A DNA stretch of 13,566 nt. Origin: Syntrophaceae bacterium. GTDB taxonomy: Bacteria > Desulfobacterota > Syntrophorhabdia > Syntrophorhabdales > WCHB1-27. Below are positions 1 through 6,163 of this stretch, piece by piece. The position numbers and the translations under genes were made by a program. The notes beneath the pieces were generated by a model. That model saw only the letters and a list, made by a program, of their open reading frames with translations. It ran no database searches and was not told where the DNA came from. The DNA is taken from assembly GCA_003165115.1 (NCBI GenBank), contig PLSJ01000243.1:200-13765 (forward strand). The letters run 5' to 3'. Every line of letters begins with the position of its first letter. The stretch's first letter is position 1.

Positions 1-1205
1 CCCTCGGTGGTCATCTCTATCTCTTTCCCCAGCTCCTGCGAGAGGTCCCGGATCAGCCTCTTGAAGCGGCTGAAGGTGGTGGCGATAGGGAGCATGCGGA
101 TATTGAGGGTGTTGTCCCTCAGCTCCGCCGTCAGCCTTTCGACCTCCTCGGCTATCGAGGTGAGATCGTTGTCGGCCCGGACCGATGCGGTTTGCGTGAG
201 CCGCGCCTGGGCCGTCACCAGTTCCCCTATCAGGTTTACGAGGATGTCGAGCTTTTCCGACGGGACCCGCACGCTCGATATGTTTTCTTCTTTCGTCTGC
301 GCCTTCTCTTTTATCTTCCGGACATGCTGCTGCTCCACCAGCGCCGATTCTACCGCCACCGGCGTCACGACGCCCTTCTCGACCAGCGTCTCGCCGAGGT
401 ACTTCCTCTCCTCCAGGACCGACTGAAGGTCCTTATTCGTGATGTCGCCACGCTCGACGAGGATCTCTCCAAGCTTGTAATCCTTCTCCGCGAGCGTGTC
501 GATCCGGAGGTCGCTTACGTCCTCCACGAAGATGAAGACATCCCTCACGGCATCGATTCCCCGGTCGGTGGTGAGGACGACGTCCCATCTGGTGTAGCAC
601 TGCTCAGGGTCGATATCCTCGAGAGAGGGTATGCCGTCCGTGTAGGCCGTGACGGTCGCCTCCCCCATGGCGGCCAGCTCGTCGAGGAGAAGGACCGGGT
701 TCGTCCCGGCGGCGAAGATGCCGGGGTTGGGGGCGAACCGGATGCGATAGGTGACGGACTCTCCCGGCGCGGGCGAGGCCCCCGGGGAAGAGGAAGGGCG
801 CACCGGGGGGCGGTCGGTCCCCTCCCCTTCCGCCGGGGTCAGGCGTTTAAAGGCGTCAACGATGTGTTCCATTGCCTGCCCCGGCACGTCAACACCTGCC
901 GGTTCGTCGAGCATGCTCTTTATGATGTCCCTCGCCTCCAGGGTAAGGGAGATAAGGTCTTCGGATACGTGTATCTCTCCGCTTCTTACCCTGTCGTAGA
1001 CGGTCTCTATCCCGTGGGTGAACGCGGCTATGTCGTAGAAGCCGAACATGGCGCCGGAGCCTTTGATCGTATGCATCACCCGGAACACCTTTCCGATCAG
1101 CTCGGTGTCGTCCGGCGCATCTTCCAGTTCCAGCAGCGCATCTTCGAGCGTGGAGAGCAGCTCGTATGCCTCTTCCCTGAATGCTTCCCTGTGTGTATCG
1201 ATCAT
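1..1205 (-). CDS. cheA: Chemotaxis histidine kinase CheA (N-terminal 401 residues; 3' end outside window)
   Basis: CheA autophosphorylates on its HPt domain and passes the phosphate to CheY. I translated it from the minus strand; the frame is open to the window edge. Residues about 1-105 form the HPt domain, with phospho-acceptor H45 in the motif MHTIKGSGAMFGF. Residues about 150-238 form a P2-like region. Residues 244-292 hold two repeats of the form xLGExLVExG, resembling an MshEN domain. From about residue 308 the dimerisation helices follow (VNLIGELVTAQARL, then the MLPI stretch). The ATPase and CheW-like domains would lie beyond base 1. The ATG overlaps the CheY stop in an ATGA junction, implying translational coupling. 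The family call is firm. The cellular output (flagellar, pili or other) cannot be read from this fragment. Confidence 0.95.
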   Translation of the reverse strand, partial: MIDTHREAFREEAYELLSTLEDALLELEDAPDDTELIGKVFRVMHTIKGSGAMFGFYDIAAFTHGIETVYDRVRSGEIHVSEDLISLTLEARDIIKSMLDEPAGVDVPGQAMEHIVDAFKRLTPAEGEGTDRPPVRPSSSPGASPAPGESVTYRIRFAPNPGIFAAGTNPVLLLDELAAMGEATVTAYTDGIPSLEDIDPEQCYTRWDVVLTTDRGIDAVRDVFIFVEDVSDLRIDTLAEKDYKLGEILVERGDITNKDLQSVLEERKYLGETLVEKGVVTPVAVESALVEQQHVRKIKEKAQTKEENISSVRVPSEKLDILVNLIGELVTAQARLTQTASVRADNDLTSIAEEVERLTAELRDNTLNIRMLPIATTFSRFKRLIRDLSQELGKEIEMTTE

Positions 1206-1567
1206 CCGAGCACCTTCTTCGTGACTGAAACGAGCTGCTCCGGCCTGAAGGGCTTGACGATCCATCCCGTCGCCCCCGCCTGCCTGCCTTCGACCTTCTT
1301 CGATTCCTGCGATTCGGTCGTGAGCATGATAACCGGGATAAACTTGTAGGCGGCGTGGCTTCTCACACCCTTTATCAGACCTATGCCGTCGAGGTTCGGC
1401 ATATTCAGGTCGGTGATGACCATATGGACCGGGCTGCCGTCGAGCTTACGGAGGGCGTCTTTCCCGTCGACCGCTTCCACGACTTCATAACCCGCCTGTC
1501 TCAGGGTGAAACTGACCATCTGCCGCACGCTCGCCGAATCGTCGACCGTCATGATGCGCTTACTCAT
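1202..1567 (-). CDS. cheY: CheY-like single-domain response regulator
   Basis: This is a 121-residue stand-alone receiver domain, the normal size for CheY. The acidic pocket D9/D10, phospho-acceptor D53 in VITDLNMP, switch residue T83 in IMLTTES and K105 in VKPF are all present, so it should be a working phosphoryl acceptor for the CheA encoded next. It has no output domain, so it probably acts by protein binding, at a flagellar switch or another target. The gene overlaps the STAS gene upstream by 8 bases and the CheA gene downstream by 4 bases, so the three are surely co-transcribed. A purine-rich AGAGGGG lies before the ATG. It could serve a non-flagellar chemosensory pathway; the sequence does not decide this. 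Confidence 0.95.
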   Translation of the reverse strand: MSKRIMTVDDSASVRQMVSFTLRQAGYEVVEAVDGKDALRKLDGSPVHMVITDLNMPNLDGIGLIKGVRSHAAYKFIPVIMLTTESQESKKVEGRQAGATGWIVKPFRPEQLVSVTKKVLG

Positions 1568-1913
1568 GGCATACCCCCTCTGCCCAGAGGCACCCCGCGC
1601 CCTTGCCGGGCGTGCAGCCGGCCGGGCGAAGCCAACCCGCGTGCCGCGCCGTCTGCCTGAAGACGGCAGACCGGTCGTCGAGGATACGCAGGGGCCTGTT
1701 CATGCGCACCGATGTCCTATGGGCGGCGCAAAAGAGCTGCAAACAGGAAACATCGATACCGGTAACCGACGAGACCTCGATCTCGATGCGGTCCGCGCTC
1801 TTGAGAGAGTCGCTGAGTATGGACCTTAACCTGGTCGCATAATCGATCATCAGCGCACCGGACAGATGGAGAATCGTGGCATTGCCATTCGCCTCTACTC
1901 GACAATCACTCAT
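1560..1913 (-). CDS. STAS-domain protein (anti-sigma-factor-antagonist-like) in the che operon
   Basis: A 117-residue protein with a STAS fold like SpoIIAA: an N-terminal beta region (NATILHLSGAL), then the conserved loop VTGIDVSCLQLF. S56, two residues after D54, aligns with the phosphorylatable serine of SpoIIAA-type proteins. The Cys-rich C-terminal tail (about residues 91-117, ending near CLWAEG) is, from memory, typical of STAS proteins encoded beside MCP and CheA genes in Deltaproteobacteria-like genomes. A good Shine-Dalgarno (GGAGGT) sits just before the ATG. The gene begins 23 bases after the MCP-like gene and overlaps cheY by 8 bases. Its partner is unknown: no serine kinase or anti-sigma factor is visible here, so an adaptor role in the chemosensory complex is inference. 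Confidence 0.82.
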   Translation of the reverse strand: MSDCRVEANGNATILHLSGALMIDYATRLRSILSDSLKSADRIEIEVSSVTGIDVSCLQLFCAAHRTSVRMNRPLRILDDRSAVFRQTARHAGWLRPAGCTPGKGAGCLWAEGVCHE

Positions 1914-1936
1914 GGGTCTACCTCCGTATCGCCTTT

Positions 1937-3688
1937 TCAGAATAGTTCGACATTACCCGCAAACCCCTTCTCTTCGACCATGGACCTGGTCCCGTTGATC
2001 CTGTCCATGTGGGCCTGGTGCAGCGAGCGTTCCTGGTTCATGGTATACCGCGCGGCCAGTTTGCCGAGAGGGTCGGCGCCACTGCCGGGTCGTGCGCCCG
2101 TAGCCGGTTTCCGCAGGGCCGTCACCTGCCGCAGTCCTGCGATGACGCCGTTCACGACCTCGTTTGTCCTTTCGTGGGCGGTGATACCTTCCACCACTCT
2201 CTCTATGCCGGACGTAAGCTCTCTCGATTCTTTCTCCAGCCCGTCGAGAAGCGTAAGGAGTCTTTCCTGCGATCGGGCAAGAGATTCGAGCAAAGGAGCC
2301 ATCCCTGCCGTTATCGCGCCGATCTCGCTTTTCCGCCCGCGGGCGTCGCCCGTGGTCCGCAGTTGCAGCGCCGTGTCGCTTACCTGCGTGAGCGTACCCG
2401 TCATCTCCACCGTCTGGCCGCGGGTAGTATCCGAAAGCGCCCTGATGGCTTCGGCGAGGACGCCGAGGGCGCCGCCGTTGTCCTCCGTCCGTGCCGCCCT
2501 TATCTGGGCGTTGATGGCGATCAGCTCTATTTCCGAGGCGATCTCTTCGATGTCGTTGACAAAGGCGGAGAGGTTTTCGATGAGGCCGGAGACGTAGTCC
2601 ACGGCCCCGCCCAATTCCTTGTCGGTGTCGCCGTTCCGGTCCAGCGAGCCGATCACGAACGACACGGAACGGCCCAAATCGGAGAGAAAAGAAGAATGCT
2701 CCCTGCCGGAGGCACCGGTCAGGGTCTCCGTCTCTTTCACCATCCCCGACAGCCTGGCCGCTATCCCGTGAAGTCCGTCCATCATCCTTCCCACGGCGGA
2801 CGATATCTCTCCTCTTGCATGATCGAGCTGATCGATCTGGAGACCGCCTATCTCGAAGATGACCTCGACGATGGCGTCCTCGCCGGCCAGCTCGTCGAAC
2901 GCATCGATCACGTGCTCGATCTGCTGCCTCGTGATATCGTGGAATTGCAGAGAGGAGATCACCTCCGACATGTCGGCCGATACCTCTTCCGATCCCGAAG
3001 CCAAACGGATGGCGGTCTGCGACGATGACCCGCGCTTCTCCGACAGCGTCGAGAGGCTCGAAGCGAGCCCGTCGAGTATCTCCAGCGTCCGGTCGTGGGT
3101 CGCGTCCCTGGCGGCGAAGATCATGGAAAGGGTTTGTTTCACGGCTTTATGCAGCGCGATAAGGCCCTTGAGAATACCGTCCGATTTTGACGCTATGACG
3201 ACGGACAGCTTTTCCACGTGCTCCGCCAGCGTGTCGAAACCGCCGTCTTCGTTGAGCCGCGCGTTTTCTATCCTTGTCGAGACGCCGAGCATATGGAGGT
3301 GTTTGACGATGGTCTTGAAAACGGACAGGGGCCTGTAGGCGGTCTCGACCACGTGCAGCATGCGCAGCAAAGACCCGGAGTCGCGTTCAAATTTCACCTG
3401 CGATTCCCGGAAGTATTCATCTACGGAACGGACCGCGTCACCGAGTCTTTCCGTATCTTTCCCGACTTCCTCACCGGTGACCAGCCCCACGACCGACTCC
3501 GCCGCCTTCGCTATTGAGGCCGCCCTGCGGGAGAGGTCCTGCAGATACGCCCCTATGGAGAGAAAATCTTCCTCGGTGGACGCATTCAGGGCCTTAAGCT
3601 GCTTTGCGCCCGACCGGATGATCTCCCCGGCGGTCTTCTCCCCGGCATACCGGCCCGCGTGCTCGTTTATGGGTGGAACATCGTACAT
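1937..3688 (-). CDS. Soluble MCP-like chemotaxis protein with two receptor-tip-like motifs
   Basis: 583 residues, almost entirely helical in character, with no signal peptide or membrane segment, so a cytoplasmic protein. Residues 389-421 (start ELIAINAQIRAAR) match the MCP signalling hairpin that contacts CheA and CheW, but with changes at normally fixed positions. Residues 130-162 (start HLHMLGVSTRIENARL) look like a second, more diverged copy. Between them, residues 248-256 (QFHDITRQQ) resemble the catalytic DxxxQ motif of the phosphatase CheZ. It is first in a run with the STAS, cheY and cheA genes, so it is probably the input or scaffold protein of this system. The ATG at 3688 is the only standard start in the open frame, since a stop lies at 3716-3718, yet no Shine-Dalgarno precedes it. 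The sensed signal is unknown. Confidence 0.85.
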   Translation of the reverse strand: MYDVPPINEHAGRYAGEKTAGEIIRSGAKQLKALNASTEEDFLSIGAYLQDLSRRAASIAKAAESVVGLVTGEEVGKDTERLGDAVRSVDEYFRESQVKFERDSGSLLRMLHVVETAYRPLSVFKTIVKHLHMLGVSTRIENARLNEDGGFDTLAEHVEKLSVVIASKSDGILKGLIALHKAVKQTLSMIFAARDATHDRTLEILDGLASSLSTLSEKRGSSSQTAIRLASGSEEVSADMSEVISSLQFHDITRQQIEHVIDAFDELAGEDAIVEVIFEIGGLQIDQLDHARGEISSAVGRMMDGLHGIAARLSGMVKETETLTGASGREHSSFLSDLGRSVSFVIGSLDRNGDTDKELGGAVDYVSGLIENLSAFVNDIEEIASEIELIAINAQIRAARTEDNGGALGVLAEAIRALSDTTRGQTVEMTGTLTQVSDTALQLRTTGDARGRKSEIGAITAGMAPLLESLARSQERLLTLLDGLEKESRELTSGIERVVEGITAHERTNEVVNGVIAGLRQVTALRKPATGARPGSGADPLGKLAARYTMNQERSLHQAHMDRINGTRSMVEEKGFAGNVELF

Positions 3689-3695
3689 GAACGAG

Positions 3696-3722
3696 TCATC
3701 GGCTTTTTTTGACGGTTAGTTA
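3696..3722 (-). promoter_or_regulatory. Possible sigma28 (FliA)-type promoter for the chemotaxis operon
   Basis: Reading the minus strand, TAAC, a 15-base spacer and GCCGATGA match the FliA consensus TAAA-N15-GCCGATAA at 10 of 12 positions. The spacer ends in seven A residues. The predicted start of transcription falls at or within a few bases of the MCP-like ATG at 3688, so the mRNA would be nearly leaderless. That fits the missing Shine-Dalgarno but is unusual. It could be a chance match. Confidence 0.45.
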
Positions 3723-3754
3723 AGGGCGCATGCCGTTGAGTTTTAGTGGAGGGA

Positions 3755-3775
3755 CCATGTATGACTTCTACATGG
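3755..3775. repeat. 21-bp dyad, 7-bp perfect arms: candidate operator or hairpin
   Basis: CCATGTA, a 7-base spacer and TACATGG form a perfect inverted repeat directly after the stop codon of the PAS/LuxR-HTH gene and 66 bases upstream of the MCP-like start. The arms resemble those of lux-box operators bound by LuxR-type HTH dimers, although the spacer here is 7 rather than 6 bases. No U-run follows on the minus strand, so it does not look like an intrinsic terminator. It could be an operator for the adjacent LuxR-HTH protein or an mRNA hairpin. Confidence 0.55.
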
Positions 3776-5422
3776 CTATGTAAGTGAAAGGAGATAGCTT
3801 CGGAGATTACTGACGTTTTTGTTGTTTCTCAGACCGAGCTTGTTCCTGATATTGTTCCTGTGGGTCTCGATGGTCGCCCTGGACACATTGAACAATTGCG
3901 CTATCTCCTTGCTTGTCTTGCCGTTCCTGATCAGATTGGCGATCTGGATTTCGCTTGGCGTAAAGCGGGCATATATCGCAGCCATCCTCTGCGCAAAGGG
4001 TGAGATGAATTCATTCAGGCCCGACTCGATCACCTCCAGATGCATTCTCTGGGTGTCGGCCAACTGTGTCTGCCTCAACTTTTCGATACTCGGAAAAATG
4101 AGCGCTTTCACGTTCGTGAGGATAGCATTCTCCAGCGTTGTCCTGTCTTCTTCCCTGTGCTTCAACAGCACCTTCAGGGCGGCATTCGCCTCCCCGAGGT
4201 CGAGGGCGTTCTTCTCCAGCTCTTTTTCCCTTGCCTTCAGCTCTTCCTCGGCCCTCCTGCGCTGCGTGACGTCCTGGAGCATGGCCAGAAAGTAATCGAT
4301 GGAACCGTCCGGCCTGCGCACGCATTTCACGGAAATCGTCGTCTCCACGACCCGGCCGTTCTTGCCGATAAACCTTTTGTCCATCGAGTATCCGTCGATC
4401 TCGCCGGCCAGGACCCGGCTGAACGAGGCAATATCCGCGTCCACGTCGTCGGGATGGGTCAGCTCCGTCCATGTCATGCGCAGCAGCTCGCTCCGTTCGT
4501 ACCCCAGGATGCGACAAATCTCGTCGTTAACCTCGAGGATTTGTTTGCTCGGCAGCGTGGTCGCCATGCCGATCAGCCCGAGATCGAAGTAGCGCCTGAA
4601 CTTTTCCTCGCTCTCGCGCAGCTTCTCCTCCGCGTCTTTGCGTTCGGTGATATCGACGGCGGTCCCCTCGTAATGCAGGATCGTCCCCTTCGGGCCCCTG
4701 ACCGTCCGGGCGTTGAGCGAGATCCAACGCTTCCGGCCGTCCTTCCGGTAGACCTCGCACTCGAAATTCTTCACCGCGCTCCTTTCGTCAAGAAGCTTCT
4801 TGAGACGTGGGTACGCGGCCGGGTCGACATGGACCCCGGCAAGGTCCCCGACGTCCCGTAAAAGCTCTTCCGGTGTGTCGTATCCGTGAATCCGGGCCAG
4901 GGCGGGGTTCGCGGAAAGGTACCGGCCGGCCGGGCTCGTCTGGTATACCCCTTCGATCGCGTTTTCGACGATCGTGCGGTACTTCGATTCACTCGCCCGA
5001 AGCGCGTCCTCCATCAGCTTGCGCTCCGTGAGGTCCGTCAGCGACCCCAGTATGCCGGGCTTCCTCCCGAACTCGACAAAGGTGGTGTCGACGCGCGCGA
5101 ATTTTTCCTCTCCCGATTTGGTGATGACCGTCGCTTCGTATGTCGTGGGAGCGGTATTGCCCGTTTGCTGACGGGCCGCCGCGATTGACTTCACCAATTC
5201 CCGCATCCCCGGTGAAACGATGTCCCAGAACTTCATCGACGACAGGTCTTCCAGGGTGTATCCGGTGCTCGCGGTAAAAGCGGGGTTTATATACACGAAC
5301 CGCTCCCCCTGGACGACGAAGATGCCCGTGGCGGAGTTCCTCGTGAGGGCGGCGAAGTTTGCATCCTTTTCACCCGGGTCCGTGTGCGCCCGTGTGCCCC
5401 GGGTACGCTCTTCGCTGCTCAT
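3776..5422 (-). CDS. Transcriptional regulator with three PAS domains and a C-terminal LuxR-type HTH
   Basis: 548 residues from the chosen start. There are three PAS domains at about 21-137, 145-262 and 271-389; the first two end in a DLTERK or DITERK-type PAC motif and the third in DVTQRR. A charged coiled coil follows (about 390-427), then a helical linker and a LuxR/FixJ-type HTH at 486-548 (FTPSEIQIANLIRNGKTSKEIA, ending in a THRNNIRNKLGL recognition region). There is no kinase or receiver domain, so it probably senses a ligand, redox state or partner directly and binds DNA. The frame stays open upstream to 5551, but I chose the ATG at 5422 because it overlaps the TetR stop as TGATG, with an AGAGG upstream. 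The PAS ligand cannot be told; no haem- or flavin-defining residues stand out. Confidence 0.9.
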   Translation of the reverse strand: MSSEERTRGTRAHTDPGEKDANFAALTRNSATGIFVVQGERFVYINPAFTASTGYTLEDLSSMKFWDIVSPGMRELVKSIAAARQQTGNTAPTTYEATVITKSGEEKFARVDTTFVEFGRKPGILGSLTDLTERKLMEDALRASESKYRTIVENAIEGVYQTSPAGRYLSANPALARIHGYDTPEELLRDVGDLAGVHVDPAAYPRLKKLLDERSAVKNFECEVYRKDGRKRWISLNARTVRGPKGTILHYEGTAVDITERKDAEEKLRESEEKFRRYFDLGLIGMATTLPSKQILEVNDEICRILGYERSELLRMTWTELTHPDDVDADIASFSRVLAGEIDGYSMDKRFIGKNGRVVETTISVKCVRRPDGSIDYFLAMLQDVTQRRRAEEELKAREKELEKNALDLGEANAALKVLLKHREEDRTTLENAILTNVKALIFPSIEKLRQTQLADTQRMHLEVIESGLNEFISPFAQRMAAIYARFTPSEIQIANLIRNGKTSKEIAQLFNVSRATIETHRNNIRNKLGLRNNKNVSNLRSYLLSLT

Positions 5423-6063
5423 CACCGGGCCTCTGGCGGCGGAACCTCGCTGCCCGCTGTTCTTAACGACCTGACGAACCGGTCGAAGATGATATGCGAC
5501 AGTCTCTCGGGGCCCATGCTCCCCTTCGGGTTGTACCAGGCGAAAATCCAATTGACCATGCCCAGGAGACAGAATGTGAGGACCGTCAGGGTTTCCTTGT
5601 CGACCGTCGGGCCCAGGTAGGAGGAGAGGGTTTCGGTAATGGTGGCGTAGTATTTCTTTTCCTTGGCCTTGATCTCCCTGAGTCTGGACGACAGCAGGTT
5701 ATGGGCCTCGTTGAGCAACGTTTTTGCCATGTACATATGTTCGCTGTAGGTTTTTACGTGGGTGAAGATAATAAGCCGGATCCTCTCTTCGGGGTCGTCC
5801 GCCTTTTCCAGGTCCCGCCGCATGTTGTGCAGGACCAGGTCCATAAAAGTGGACGAAATAAAGTAGAGGATGTCTCCCTTGCTTCCGAAATAGTGGTACA
5901 TTCCGCCTTTACTGATCTTCGCCGCCGCCGAGATATCGTCCATGCTTGTCTCGACATAGCCCCTCGCGCTGAACAATTTGGCGGCGGCCGCGGCAATCGC
6001 CATTACCTTCTTGTCCGACCTGGGCGGCTCTTTGAGCGCTCCTTTTTTTGTCCCTTTTATCAT
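5422..6063 (-). CDS. TetR/AcrR-family transcriptional repressor
   Basis: 213 residues. The N-terminal HTH spans about residues 17-65 (AAAAKLFSARGY, then MDDISAAAKISKGGMYHYFGSK), as in TetR repressors. The C-terminal ligand domain includes LLGMVNWIFAWYNPKG, which recalls the KstR2/FadR-like branch that often senses acyl-CoA esters; that ligand class is inference. The frame is open back to 6273, inside the flavoprotein gene, but a sigma70-type promoter at 6089-6117 puts the transcript start near 6082, so the ATG at 6063 is the sensible start. No strong Shine-Dalgarno precedes it. It is co-transcribed with the PAS/LuxR-HTH gene (one-base overlap). It lies directly downstream of the B12-mutase operon and may control that operon or itself. 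No clear TetR operator palindrome was found in its promoter. Confidence 0.9.
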   Translation of the reverse strand: MIKGTKKGALKEPPRSDKKVMAIAAAAAKLFSARGYVETSMDDISAAAKISKGGMYHYFGSKGDILYFISSTFMDLVLHNMRRDLEKADDPEERIRLIIFTHVKTYSEHMYMAKTLLNEAHNLLSSRLREIKAKEKKYYATITETLSSYLGPTVDKETLTVLTFCLLGMVNWIFAWYNPKGSMGPERLSHIIFDRFVRSLRTAGSEVPPPEAR

Positions 6064-6088
6064 TTCCGAAAACCCAACAGGCCCGATC

Positions 6089-6117
6089 AATCTAACCGCC
6101 GCCCCTTTCGATGTCAA
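6089..6117 (-). promoter_or_regulatory. Sigma70-type promoter for the tetR and PAS/LuxR-HTH genes
   Basis: On the minus strand TTGACA (complement of 6112-6117) and TAGATT (complement of 6089-6094) are separated by exactly 17 bases. The -35 is a perfect consensus and the -10 matches 4 of 6. Transcription would start near 6082, about 19 bases before the TetR ATG. This supports 6063 as the TetR start. Confidence 0.7.
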
Positions 6118-6118
6118 G

Positions 6119-6141
6119 AAAAAACCTTGGTTGGCCCTAGG
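6119..6141 (-). terminator. Probable rho-independent terminator after the flavoprotein gene
   Basis: On the minus strand CCTAGG, the loop GCCAA, CCAAGG and six T residues follow the flavoprotein stop by 22 bases. The six-position stem contains one A-A mismatch, so it is weak, but the T-run is immediate. It would separate the catabolic operon from the tetR promoter, whose -35 begins two bases after the T-run. Confidence 0.5.
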
Positions 6142-6163
6142 CGTGCGCAAAAGTGCCCGCCGC

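Noticed and set aside
192..1349. 385-residue open frame on the plus strand antisense to cheA and cheY
   Set aside because: Low-complexity Arg/Gly/Val-rich translation with no family motif, opposite a confidently identified CheA; a G+C codon-bias shadow.
3704..3710. T7 run on the plus strand as a terminator tail
   Set aside because: No GC-rich stem precedes it on the plus strand and no plus-strand gene ends there.
3776..5551. PAS regulator starting at 5551
   Set aside because: This would overlap the TetR gene by 130 bases; the ATG at 5422 with TGATG coupling is better.
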